Assembly (NCBI RefSeq): GCF_020510705.1
Contig: NZ_CP075184.1
Coordinates: forward strand, 4,355,001-4,419,000
Length of the DNA stretch: 64,000 nt
Direction: 5' to 3'
From: Acidovorax radicis
Lineage (GTDB): Bacteria; Pseudomonadota; Gammaproteobacteria; Burkholderiales; Burkholderiaceae_C
The position numbers and the translations under genes are program-made. How positions within the stretch are numbered: the first letter of the stretch is position 1; each line of letters starts with the position of its first letter. Of the stretch, positions 56,014 to 64,000 are shown one piece after another. The notes beneath the pieces are model-generated. The model was not told the DNA's origin. It saw only the letters and a program-made list of their open reading frames with translations, and ran no database searches.

Positions 56014-57219
56014 GTGAAACTGAACGACCTTCCACAGACCAGCACCTGGACCCTGGCGCGCCGCGCCGAGCGCATGAACCCTTCGGTCATCCGCGAAATC
56101 CTGAAGGTCACGGAAAAGCCCGGCATCATCAGTCTGGCGGGCGGCCTGCCTTCGCCCAAGACTTTCCCCGTGTCGGCCTTTGCCGAAGCTTCGGCTGCCG
56201 TGCTGGCCAACGACGGCCCCGCCGCCCTGCAGTACGCCGCCAGCGAAGGTTTTGCCCCGCTGCGTGAGGCCATTGCCGACTTTCTGCCCTGGAACGTGGA
56301 CCCCGAGCAGGTCCTCATCACCACCGGATCGCAACAGGCGCTGGACCTGATCGCCAAGGTGCTGATCGACACCGACAGCCGCGTGCTGGTCGAAACCCCC
56401 ACCTACCTGGGCGCGCTGCAGGCCTTCACGCCCATGGAGCCTGCCGTGGTGTCCGTGGCCAGCGACGATGAAGGCGTTCTGATCGACGACCTCAAAGCCA
56501 AGGTGGGCACCGGTGCGAACAAGGCGCGCTTTTTGTACGTGCTGCCCAACTTCCAGAACCCCACGGGCCGCACCATGAGCGATGCCCGCCGCAACGAGCT
56601 GGTGCGCGCCGCCGCTGAGCTGAACCTGCCCCTGGTGGAAGACAACCCCTACGGCGACCTGTGGTTTGACAACCCCCCGCCTGCCCCACTCACGGCCCGC
56701 AACCCGGACGGCTGCATCTACATGGGTTCGTTCTCCAAGGTGCTGGCCCCCGGTCTGCGCCTGGGTTTCGTGGTGGCACCCAAGGCCGTGTACCCCAAGC
56801 TGCTGCAAGCCAAGCAGGCCGCCGACCTGCACACGCCTGGCTACAACCAGCGCCTGGTGGCCGAGGTGATGAAGGGCAACTTCCTGGACCGCCATGTGCC
56901 CACCATCCGCGCGCTGTACAAGCAGCAGTGCGAGGCCATGCTGACCGCATTGACCAAGGAAATGCAAGGCCTGGGCGTGCAGTGGAACCGCCCCGACGGC
57001 GGCATGTTCCTGTGGGTGCGCCTGCCCGAAGGCATGAGCGCGATCGAGCTGCTGCCCAAGGCGGTGGAACGCAACGTGGCCTTTGTGCCCGGCGCCGCGT
57101 TCTATGCCGACAACGCCGACCAGCGCACGCTGCGCCTGTCGTTCGTGACCTCTACGGTCGAGCAGATCGCCACCGGCATCGCAGCGCTGGCTGCGGCCAT
57201 CCGAGATCAAAAGGGCTGA
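56014..57219 (+). CDS. PLP-dependent class I/II aminotransferase (2-aminoadipate type)
   Basis: 401 aa from a GTG at 56014, chosen because GGAGAA lies upstream. The fold-type I enzyme has ISLAGGLPSPKTFP near the N-terminus, NFQNPTGR in the cofactor site and the PLP lysine in MGSFSKVLAPGLRLGF. It resembles 2-aminoadipate or aromatic aminotransferases of the LysN/MocR-associated group. The substrate is not predictable. Confidence 0.93.
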   Translation: MKLNDLPQTSTWTLARRAERMNPSVIREILKVTEKPGIISLAGGLPSPKTFPVSAFAEASAAVLANDGPAALQYAASEGFAPLREAIADFLPWNVDPEQVLITTGSQQALDLIAKVLIDTDSRVLVETPTYLGALQAFTPMEPAVVSVASDDEGVLIDDLKAKVGTGANKARFLYVLPNFQNPTGRTMSDARRNELVRAAAELNLPLVEDNPYGDLWFDNPPPAPLTARNPDGCIYMGSFSKVLAPGLRLGFVVAPKAVYPKLLQAKQAADLHTPGYNQRLVAEVMKGNFLDRHVPTIRALYKQQCEAMLTALTKEMQGLGVQWNRPDGGMFLWVRLPEGMSAIELLPKAVERNVAFVPGAAFYADNADQRTLRLSFVTSTVEQIATGIAALAAAIRDQKG

Positions 57220-57225
57220 CGCGAC

Positions 57226-57852
57226 ATGCTGAGACTCTGGGGTCGCCTGTCGTCCATCAACGTGCGCAAGGTGGTGTGGGCCGCGCAAGAGCTGGGCATC
57301 ACGCTGCAGCGCACCGATGCGGGCGGCCAGTACGGCATCGTACGCGAGGCCCACTACCTGGGCCTGAACCCCAACGGCCTGGTGCCACTGATTGAGGACG
57401 AAGACACGGGCGCCGTGCTGTGGGAGTCCAACCCCATCGTGCGCTACCTGTGTGCGCGGCATTCCATGGGCGAGCTATATCCCGAAGCCCTGCGCGAACG
57501 CTTTGTGGCCGAGCAATGGATGGACTGGCAGCAGACCACGCTGAACCCGGCCGGGCGCGACGCGTTCATCCAGTGGATACGCACGCCTGCCGCCCAGCGC
57601 AACGATGCACTGATTGCCGCATCGGTGGCGGCCACCGAGCCCCTGCTGGACCTGCTGGACGCCCACCTGGCGCGCCAGCCGTTCATGGCGGGTGAGCGTT
57701 TCACCATGGCCGACATCCCGGTGGGCTGCGAGATCCACCGCTGGTGGGGCCTGCCGATGGACCGAGCCGCAAGGCCCCACCTGGAGCGGTGGTACCACAC
57801 GGTCAGCATCCGCCCCGGCGCACGCGGGGTCCTGGACCAACCGCTGTCCTGA
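57226..57852 (+). CDS. Glutathione S-transferase family protein
   Basis: 208 aa. A thioredoxin-like N-terminal domain (LWGRLSSINVRKVVWAAQEL, then GLVPLIEDEDTGAVLWESNP) is followed by an all-helical C-terminal domain. Ser11 or Ser12 (RLSSINVRK) is the likely glutathione-activating residue. It lies 6 nt after the aminotransferase and 12 nt before the first PhzF gene. Confidence 0.93.
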   Translation: MLRLWGRLSSINVRKVVWAAQELGITLQRTDAGGQYGIVREAHYLGLNPNGLVPLIEDEDTGAVLWESNPIVRYLCARHSMGELYPEALRERFVAEQWMDWQQTTLNPAGRDAFIQWIRTPAAQRNDALIAASVAATEPLLDLLDAHLARQPFMAGERFTMADIPVGCEIHRWWGLPMDRAARPHLERWYHTVSIRPGARGVLDQPLS

Positions 57853-57864
57853 CCACACACCACC

Positions 57865-58728
57865 ATGCGCCAGCGCCCCTTCAAGCAAATCGATGTCTTC
57901 AGCGACCGCCCCGGCTATGGCAACCCCGTGGCCGTGGTGCTCGATACCGATGGCCTGGACGACAGCGACATGCGCCGCTTTGCAGCGTGGACCAACCTGT
58001 CAGAGACGACTTTTCTGCTGCCTCCCACCGAGGCCGGGCGCGCAGCGGGGGCCGACTACCGCCTGCGCATCTTCAGCCCCAATGGCGAGTTGCCTTTTGC
58101 GGGCCACCCCACCCTGGGCACCTGCCACGCCTGGCTGCAGGCGGGCCACACGCCGCAGCTCAGCGGCATGGTGATCCAGGAATGCGCACTGGGTTTGGTG
58201 CGTATCGCACAGGCCGATGGCACCCTGGCTTTTGCGGCACCGCCGCTCAAGCGCAGCGCCCCCAGCCCCGCGCTGGTGCCGCTGATTGCCAGCGCCCTGG
58301 GCCTGCGTCCGCAGCAAATTTTGGGCGCGCAGATGCTGGACAACGGCCCCGTGTGGCTGGGCCTGCTGCTCGACAGCGCCGACACGGTGCTGGGCCTGCA
58401 CCCCGACCACGCCCGCCTGAAGGACCTGGGCCAGGATGTGGGCGTGATCCATGTGGGCCCCGCCGCCAGCAATACGGCGCAGCCCGGCGTGGTGGTGCGC
58501 GCCTTTGCCGCCCCCATGGGCAACCCCGAAGACCCGGTGACGGGCACCCTCAACGCCAGCCTGGCCGAATGGCTGATTGCCGATGGCCTGGCCCCCCGCA
58601 GCTACCTGGTGGCCCAGGGCGAGTGCCTGGGCCGCGCGGGCCGCGTGCACATCCACCAGGACGACGCGCGACAGATCTGGGTGGGCGGCCGTGCGGTCAC
58701 CTGCATTGAAGGCACGGTGCTGCTATGA
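57865..58728 (+). CDS. PhzF-family isomerase (copy 1)
   Basis: 287 aa with the two-lobed diaminopimelate-epimerase-like fold. The catalytic Glu lies in WTNLSETTFLLP, the GELPFAGHPTLGTCHA loop is conserved, and the second lobe has DPVTGTLNASLAEW. PhzF isomerises a phenazine precursor in Pseudomonas, but most relatives have unknown substrates. No other phenazine genes are here. Confidence 0.92.
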   Translation: MRQRPFKQIDVFSDRPGYGNPVAVVLDTDGLDDSDMRRFAAWTNLSETTFLLPPTEAGRAAGADYRLRIFSPNGELPFAGHPTLGTCHAWLQAGHTPQLSGMVIQECALGLVRIAQADGTLAFAAPPLKRSAPSPALVPLIASALGLRPQQILGAQMLDNGPVWLGLLLDSADTVLGLHPDHARLKDLGQDVGVIHVGPAASNTAQPGVVVRAFAAPMGNPEDPVTGTLNASLAEWLIADGLAPRSYLVAQGECLGRAGRVHIHQDDARQIWVGGRAVTCIEGTVLL

Positions 58729-58929
58729 CCGGGGTCCCACAGCCAGCAACACCGCGACCCAGCGGCTAAGCCCCCCCTTCGGGCGCCAACAGACGCCCAC
58801 CGAACGCCCCAAAAAAACACCGCGCTCCGTGCCCGGTCAGCCCCCGGCGTGCACTGCTTTCCACCCTTTCACGCATTCACCCATTCACCCATCGCTTCAC
58901 GGCTTTTCTCCACTAGGACTCTGACCACC

Positions 58930-59832
58930 ATGCACCAACGCCCGTTCCAGCAAGTCGATGTATTCACCGCCACGCCCTACCGTGGCAACCCCCTGGCCGT
59001 GGTGCTGGACGGCACCGGCCTGTCCACCGAAGCCATGCAGGCATTCACCAACTGGACCAACCTGTCCGAAGCCACCTTCTTGTTGCCCCCCACGCCCGAA
59101 GGCCGCGCCGAGGGTGCCGACTACCGTGTGCGCATCTTCTGCCCCGGGCGCGAGCTGCCCTTTGCCGGCCACCCCACGCTGGGCAGCTGCCACGCATGGC
59201 TCAAGGCAGGCGGACAACCCCAGGTGGCGGGCAAGGTGGTGCAGGAATGCGGTGTGGGCCTGGTCACGCTGCGGCAGGATGGCGAGCAACTGGCCTTTGC
59301 CGCTCCACCCCTGATCAAAAGCGGCCCACTGGCCGAAGACGACGTGGCGCTGATTGCACGCGGCCTGGGCGTGGCGCGCAGCGACATCCTGCACCACGCC
59401 TGGTGCGACAACGGCCCCAACTGGCGGGGCGTGATGCTGCGCAGCAGCGAGCAGGTGTTGGCACTGAAGCCTGACGCCAGCATCCTGGGCCAGCTGGATG
59501 TGGGCGTGGTCGGGCCAACCGCTAAAGGCAGCGCATCCGCGCCACGTGGCAAGGTCGGCGTCATCGGCAGCACCGACGCCGAAGGCATCGCCTTTGAAGT
59601 ACGCGCCTTCTTCCCCGGCAACAACGGCCTGGCCGAAGACCCCGTCACCGGCAGCCTCAACGCCGCGCTGGCCCAATGGCTCATTGGCGCCGGGCTGGCC
59701 CCCGCGCAGTATGTGGCCGCCCAAGGCACCTGCCTGGGGCGTGCGGGGCGGGTGTATGTGCAGCAGGACGGCGACACGATCTGGGTAGGTGGCAGCTCGG
59801 TCACCTGCATGGCGGGCGAGGTGCTGCTGTGA
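58930..59832 (+). CDS. PhzF-family isomerase (copy 2)
   Basis: 300 aa from the ATG at 58930; the frame is open upstream through a 201-nt gap but without conservation. It is a paralogue of copy 1: same N-terminus style (QRPFQQVDVF), same Glu loop (WTNLSEATFLLP) and the same GHPTLGSCHAWL and DPVTGSLNAALAQW. A tandem duplication is probable. It overlaps the VOC gene by 4 nt. Confidence 0.92.
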   Translation: MHQRPFQQVDVFTATPYRGNPLAVVLDGTGLSTEAMQAFTNWTNLSEATFLLPPTPEGRAEGADYRVRIFCPGRELPFAGHPTLGSCHAWLKAGGQPQVAGKVVQECGVGLVTLRQDGEQLAFAAPPLIKSGPLAEDDVALIARGLGVARSDILHHAWCDNGPNWRGVMLRSSEQVLALKPDASILGQLDVGVVGPTAKGSASAPRGKVGVIGSTDAEGIAFEVRAFFPGNNGLAEDPVTGSLNAALAQWLIGAGLAPAQYVAAQGTCLGRAGRVYVQQDGDTIWVGGSSVTCMAGEVLL

Positions 59833-60548
59833 CCACCGCCGCCACCCAGCCCCCACCCTGCGTGGACCACCTGATCGTGTTGGCTACAGACCTTGCCAGC
59901 GGCGTGGCCTGGTGCGAACGCACGCTGGGCATCACGCCAACGGCGGGCGGCGAACACCCGCTGATGGGCACGCACAACCGCATCTTCAACATCTCCAGCC
60001 CGGCGCATCCGCGCGCCTACCTGGAGATCATTGCTATCAACAAAGGAGCTGCCACCGCAATACCAGCAAGCGCCAACCGCTGGTTTGACATGGATGATGC
60101 CGCCTTGCAGCAACAGGTGGCAGAGCACGGCCCACGGCTCATCCACTGGGTAGCCTCCGTGCCCGACGTGGCTGAGCGGTGCGCCGCACTGGCGGAGCGG
60201 GACATTGAGCGCGGCGCCATCGTCACCGCCAGCCGCCCCACGCCGAATGGCCTGCTGCAGTGGCAGATCACGGTGCGCGACGACGGACTGCGCCTCATGG
60301 GCGGTTGCCTGCCCACGCTCATCCAGTGGGGCGCTGCACACCCGTGCGATAGCCTGCCCGCCAGTGGCGTGCAATTGCAGCAGCTCACGCTGCAGCATCC
60401 ACAGGCCGCCACGCTGCAGGCCGCATGCGAAGCCGTGGGGGTGGCGCCATCCGTCACCGTCACACCCGGCAACACGCCCCGACTCACCGCGCAGCTCAGC
60501 ACGCCACGGGGCCCTGTCACCCTCTCGTCGTTCACCACCCAGGAGTAA
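59829..60548 (+). CDS. VOC/glyoxalase-like domain protein
   Basis: 239 aa from a GTG that overlaps the PhzF stop. The N-terminal VOC motif CVDHLIVLATDLASGVAWCE and HPRAYLEIIAI are typical of the glyoxalase-like family. Residues 68-78 (NKGAATAIPAS) replace the usual Pro/Ala-rich segment and are encoded by DNA that resembles the dispersed repeats found elsewhere in the window. Substrate unknown. Confidence 0.85.
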   Translation: MTTAATQPPPCVDHLIVLATDLASGVAWCERTLGITPTAGGEHPLMGTHNRIFNISSPAHPRAYLEIIAINKGAATAIPASANRWFDMDDAALQQQVAEHGPRLIHWVASVPDVAERCAALAERDIERGAIVTASRPTPNGLLQWQITVRDDGLRLMGGCLPTLIQWGAAHPCDSLPASGVQLQQLTLQHPQAATLQAACEAVGVAPSVTVTPGNTPRLTAQLSTPRGPVTLSSFTTQE

Positions 60549-60553
60549 CCACC

Positions 60554-61195
60554 ATGCTTTTTTCTCCGCAAGAACTACTGCTCTTCGCGCTCGCCGCCCT
60601 GGTGCTGGTGCTCACGCCCGGCCCCAACATGGTGTATTGCGTCTCGCGCAGCCTCACCCAGGGGCCACGCGCCGGGCTCATTTCGCTGACCGGGGTGGTG
60701 CTGGGTTTTGTCGTGCACCTGCTGGCGGCGGCACTGGGGTTGACCGCGCTGCTGGCCGCCGTGCCCCTGGCGTTTGACGCCATCCGCTACGCCGGTGCCG
60801 CCTACCTGCTGTGGATGGCCTGGCAGGCCGTCAAACCCGGTGGCACCGCGCCTTTTGAAGCGCGCAACCTGCCGCACGACAGCCCGCGCACGCTGTTCCT
60901 CATGGGCTTCATGACCAACCTGCTCAACCCCAAGGTGGCCATGTTCTACCTGTCGTTCTTCCCGCAGTTTCTACACCCCGAGCGCGGCCAGTTGCTGCTG
61001 CAGAGCCTCACGCTGGGCGCCGTGCAGATCAGCACCAGCGCCGCCGTGAACGCCCTGCTGGTGCTGGGCGCCGCCCGCGTGGCACTGTTCCTCAACCGCA
61101 ACGCCGCCTGGATGCGCGCCCAGCGCTACTTCATGGGCACCGTCCTCGGTCTGCTCGCCCTCAAATTGTTGACTGAAAAGAAAGCCGCCGCATGA
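60554..61195 (+). CDS. LysE/RhtB-family exporter (second copy)
   Basis: 213 aa. Six hydrophobic helices, with VLTPGPNMVYCVSRSLTQG as family motif and FLMGFMTNLLNPKVAMFYLS in the middle. AGGAG precedes the ATG. It belongs to the same superfamily as the exporter at 54094 but is not closely related. Overlaps the downstream dehydratase by 4 nt. Confidence 0.92.
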   Translation: MLFSPQELLLFALAALVLVLTPGPNMVYCVSRSLTQGPRAGLISLTGVVLGFVVHLLAAALGLTALLAAVPLAFDAIRYAGAAYLLWMAWQAVKPGGTAPFEARNLPHDSPRTLFLMGFMTNLLNPKVAMFYLSFFPQFLHPERGQLLLQSLTLGAVQISTSAAVNALLVLGAARVALFLNRNAAWMRAQRYFMGTVLGLLALKLLTEKKAAA

Positions 61196-62172
61196 ACACC
61201 CGCCTCGACATCGCATCCCTCCTGCCCACCCTGGCCGACATCGAAGCCGCTGCCGAGGTCGTTTACCGCGACTTCGCCGCCACGCCCCAATACCGCTGGG
61301 GCCTGCTCAGCCAGCGCCTGGGCACCGACTGCTGGCTCAAGCACGAGAACCACACGCCCGTGGGCGCGTTCAAGATCCGTGGCGGCCTCACCTACTTTGA
61401 CCAGCTCGCCCAGCGCGGCGCCCTGCCCGCCGAGGTCATCAGCGCCACACGCGGCAACCACGGCCAGAGCATGGGCTGGGCCGCGCGCCGCCACGGCGTG
61501 GCCTGCACCATCGTCGTGCCGCGTGGCAATTCGGTGGAGAAGAACGCCGCCATGCGCGCCCTGGGCGTCACACTCATCGAACATGGCGACGACTTCCAGG
61601 AGGCGCGTGAGCACGCCATGGCATTGGCAGCAGGCGGCGCCCACATGGTGCCCAGCTTCCACCCCGACTTGCTGCGCGGCGTGAGCACCTACTGGTGGGA
61701 ATTTTTGCGTGCCGTGCCGCAGCTGGATGTGGTGTACGTGCCCATCGGCCAAGGCTCGGGCGCATGCTCGGCCATCGCAGCCAAACTGGCGCTGCAGCAC
61801 CCCGTGCGCGTGGTGGGCGTGGTCAGCAGCCATGCCACCACCTATGCCGATTCGCTGGCGGCGGGGCACGTGGTTGAGGCACCTGTGACCACCCAGCTGG
61901 CCGACGGCATGGCCTGCCGCGTGGCCGACCCCGAGGCCCTGGCCGTGATGACCCCACACATCGACCACATCGTGCAAGTCAGCGACGCCGAGGTGGCCGC
62001 CGCCATGCGCGCCCTGTTCACCGACACCCACAACGTGGCCGAAGGCGCGGGCGCTGCGGCCTTGGCGGCAGCGCTGCAGGAGCGCGACCAGCTCCAGGGC
62101 TTGCACGTGGGCCTGGCGTTGACAGGCGGCAACGTGGACGCGCCCATGTTCAGTGAGGTTCTGGCGGGCTGA
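61192..62172 (+). CDS. Threonine/serine dehydratase-like PLP enzyme
   Basis: 326 aa, fold-type II. The PLP lysine lies in TPVGAFKIRGG, and SATRGNHGQSMGWAARRHGV binds the substrate. The phosphate loop reads GQGSGACSA instead of the common GGGGL, so the substrate preference may differ. No ACT regulatory domain, so it is a catabolic-type enzyme. It is the last gene of the overlapping chain. Confidence 0.9.
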   Translation: MNTRLDIASLLPTLADIEAAAEVVYRDFAATPQYRWGLLSQRLGTDCWLKHENHTPVGAFKIRGGLTYFDQLAQRGALPAEVISATRGNHGQSMGWAARRHGVACTIVVPRGNSVEKNAAMRALGVTLIEHGDDFQEAREHAMALAAGGAHMVPSFHPDLLRGVSTYWWEFLRAVPQLDVVYVPIGQGSGACSAIAAKLALQHPVRVVGVVSSHATTYADSLAAGHVVEAPVTTQLADGMACRVADPEALAVMTPHIDHIVQVSDAEVAAAMRALFTDTHNVAEGAGAAALAAALQERDQLQGLHVGLALTGGNVDAPMFSEVLAG

Positions 62173-62202
62173 AGCCCTTGCGTCCTCAGCCCAAAAAGCT
62201 AC

Positions 62203-62246
62203 ACATTTAATAGCATCGGTCGCTTTTGCGACAAACGCCTGCGGCG
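62203..62246 (+). repeat. Dispersed AGCGCT palindromic repeat, copy e (degraded)
   Basis: Reads CATTTAATAGC, then TCGCTTTTGCGACAAACGCC. It lies between the dehydratase and phosphatase genes and is the most degraded of the copies. Confidence 0.5.
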
Positions 62247-62268
62247 GGTTCTGATCACAATCCGCCGC

Positions 62269-62940
62269 ATGGGAACCCTCTACCTTGTGCGCCACGGCCA
62301 GGCCTCGTTTGGCGCGGAAGACTACGACCAGCTCAGCGCTCTGGGCCGCCAGCAGGCGGTGCGCCTGGGCGAACACTGGCGCGCACGCGGCTTGGGGTTT
62401 GACGCCGTCATCACCGGCACGCTGCGCCGCCACACGCAGACGCTGGAAGGCATTGCAGAGGGCCTGCAAACCACGCCCAATGCGCTGCAGTTGCCCGGAC
62501 TCAACGAATACGACAGCCACGCACTCATCGCCGCCATCCACCCCCAGCCCCTGGGCCCGGCCGACACGCCCGAGCGCTACCGCGCGCACTTCCGCATCCT
62601 GTGCGACGCGCTGGCGCAGTGGATGGCAGGCGTCATCAGCCCCCAGGGCATGCCCAGCTGGAACGAATTTTCGGCTGGCGTACGCAGCGCGCTCGACCAC
62701 GTGCGCCACCACCACGCGGGCCAGAACGTGCTGCTGGTGAGCAGCGGCGGCCCCATCTCCACTGCCGTGGGCGAAGTGCTGGGCACGGCGCCCGAGGTGA
62801 CCATTGCGCTGAACATGCGCATCCGCAACAGCGCGGTGACGGAGTTCTCGATCTCGCCCAAGCGGTTGATGCTGCAGACGTTCAACACGCTGCCCCATCT
62901 GAACGAGCTGGAGCATGCGGCGTGGGTCACGCATGCGTGA
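62269..62940 (+). CDS. Histidine phosphatase family protein
   Basis: 223 aa. The catalytic motif LYLVRHGQASFG is at the N-terminus, followed by ITGTLRRHTQTLEGI and, near the C-terminus, VLLVSSGGPISTAVGEVL. Note the Ser-Ser-Gly in place of the usual SHG second-histidine site. Family members dephosphorylate sugars or small phosphoesters; the substrate is not known. Confidence 0.9.
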   Translation: MGTLYLVRHGQASFGAEDYDQLSALGRQQAVRLGEHWRARGLGFDAVITGTLRRHTQTLEGIAEGLQTTPNALQLPGLNEYDSHALIAAIHPQPLGPADTPERYRAHFRILCDALAQWMAGVISPQGMPSWNEFSAGVRSALDHVRHHHAGQNVLLVSSGGPISTAVGEVLGTAPEVTIALNMRIRNSAVTEFSISPKRLMLQTFNTLPHLNELEHAAWVTHA

Positions 62941-62957
62941 TTTCCTGAATGTGAGTG

Positions 62958-63010
62958 TTTTTGGCCTCTAGCGCCTATTGGACAAGCGGCAATAGCTATT
63001 GAAAAGATAG
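62958..63010 (-). repeat. Dispersed AGCGCT palindromic repeat, copy f (reverse)
   Basis: On the minus strand: TTTTCAATAGC, then CCGCTTGTCCAATAGGCGCT, then AGAGGCCAAAAAC. It lies between the phosphatase and the endonuclease genes. Confidence 0.7.
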
Positions 63011-63125
63011 CATTCAGTCATCAAGGGACGGAGCCCTTGCCGAATGTGGGACTTCAAAAACGAAGGCCGAGGCGTTCGCTCGCAAGCGCAGATTCTCCTA
63101 TCGCCTCCTCCGCTATCCTCGGCAA

Positions 63126-64000
63126 ATGCCCATCCCCGACTACCAAACCTGCATGCTTCCCTTTCTCCAGTACCTGTCGGATGGTGCGGAGCACTCCCTT
63201 CGCGATGCCGAAGAGAGCTTGGGGGAATATTTCAAGCTGAGCCCAGCGGAACGGGCTGAACTTTTACCCTCTGGTCAACAAGGCGTATTCAAGAATCGGA
63301 TAGGGTGGGCCCGCACATACCTGAAGAAGGCCGCACTCCTTGAGTCACCAAAGCGGGCTGTCTTCAAAATTACAGAACGCGGCGCCAAGGTACTGGCCTC
63401 AAACCCCACAAAGATCGACGTCAAGTATCTGGAGCAATTTCCTGAATTCATCGAATTTCGGGACGCATCCAAGCCCGAAATCAGCACTGCAGCAGCAGTC
63501 GAAATACCCCAAACCAAGACCACGCCCGAAGAGGCAATTGAGCTGGCACATCAAGGTCTGCGCGAACAACTTGCGGCAGAACTGCTCAGTCGCATCCTTG
63601 GCTGCTCGCCAACGTTCTTCGAACAGCTGGTGGTAGAACTACTCGTCAAGATGGGCTATGGGGGGTCTCGGCGCGACGCGGGCGAACGAATCGGTCAAAC
63701 GGGAGATGGTGGCATCGACGGCATCATCAAGGAAGACCGGCTCGGACTAGACACTATCTTCATCCAGGCAAAGCGCTGGCAAGGATCGGTTGGACGACCC
63801 GAAATTCAGAAATTCGTCGGTGCTCTGCAGGGCCAACGAGCGAAGAAGGGCGTGTTCATCACAACATCAAGCTATACAGCAGATGCTGCGGACTACGCCA
63901 CTCGTATCGACACCAAAGTTGTCCTCATTGACGGCAAGCAACTTGCAGGACTGATGATCGACTTTGACGTTGGGGTGTCTCCCGCCGCCACGTACGTTGT
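63126..64000 (+). CDS. mrr: Mrr-family restriction endonuclease, partial (runs off window)
   Basis: ATG at 63126, 291 codons visible, no stop before the window end. The N-terminal winged-helix Mrr_N domain (FLQYLSDGAEHSLRDAEESL and KNRIGWARTYLKKAALLE) is followed by the endonuclease domain. The PD-(D/E)XK core is seen as FFEQLVVELLVKMGYGG, then GDGGIDGIIKEDRL and IFIQAKRW. Mrr cuts DNA with foreign methylation. Its AT-richer codons differ from the GC-rich neighbours, which suggests horizontal transfer. Confidence 0.88.
   Translation, partial: MPIPDYQTCMLPFLQYLSDGAEHSLRDAEESLGEYFKLSPAERAELLPSGQQGVFKNRIGWARTYLKKAALLESPKRAVFKITERGAKVLASNPTKIDVKYLEQFPEFIEFRDASKPEISTAAAVEIPQTKTTPEEAIELAHQGLREQLAAELLSRILGCSPTFFEQLVVELLVKMGYGGSRRDAGERIGQTGDGGIDGIIKEDRLGLDTIFIQAKRWQGSVGRPEIQKFVGALQGQRAKKGVFITTSSYTADAADYATRIDTKVVLIDGKQLAGLMIDFDVGVSPAATYV

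Overview
The window reads as a chromosomal segment of a motile, GC-rich betaproteobacterium of the Comamonadaceae, probably Acidovorax or a close relative. I infer this from protein styles, from the gene order of the flagellar superlocus, and from small dispersed repeats of a type I associate with that family. No database search was possible. No tRNA, rRNA, CRISPR array, prophage or insertion sequence was recognised.

Layout. (1) 12-1922: an ABC-F ATPase of the Uup type. (2) 2014-8495, leftward: a chemotaxis operon reading mini-cheZ, cheY, cheA, cheW, cheR, cheD, cheB. (3) 8681-10416, rightward: a NarX-like histidine kinase with an N-terminal receiver domain and its NarL-like regulator, overlapping by 4 nt. 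(4) 10425-21597, leftward: fliF-G-H-I-J-K-L-M-N-O-P-Q-R (basal body, C-ring, export apparatus). fliE lies divergently at 21772. (5) 22404-26445, leftward: flagellin, fliD, fliS, fliT. (6) 26776-28338, rightward: a second flagellin forming a head-to-head inverted pair with the first. (7) 28628-37914, rightward: motA, motB, cheY2, cheZ, flhB, flhA, flhF, a degenerate flhG-like gene and fliA. (8) 38006-39665, leftward: flgA, flgM, flgN. (9) 39897-51060, rightward: flgB-C-D-E-F-G-H-I-J-K-L, then an EAL-like/HDOD protein to 52446. (10) 52458-62172: a leftward MocR-type regulator and a rightward, mostly overlapping gene chain. The chain carries amino-acid-type exporters, an aminotransferase, a GST, two PhzF paralogues, a VOC protein and a threonine-dehydratase-like enzyme. 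(11) 62269-62940: a histidine phosphatase. (12) From 63126 to the window end: the start of an Mrr-like restriction endonuclease.

How it works together. Nearly all structural flagellar genes and the core chemotaxis pathway are here. FliA (sigma-28) and its antagonist FlgM are both present. Good sigma-28 promoters of the form TAAAGTTT-N11-GCCGATAA are visible before the leftward flagellin, fliS and flgM, which gives the usual late-class regulation. FlhDC is not in the window.

The points most worth pursuing are these. A 148-aa mini-CheZ at the head of the che operon keeps the DxxxQ phosphatase signature and shares its last five residues with CheD. The divergent flagellin pair shows only one clear sigma-28 promoter between near-identical inverted 5' coding ends, so it could act as a recombination switch. 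The FlhG-like protein has lost its P-loop. A tandem 11-bp repeat operator lies in front of the MocR-controlled cluster.
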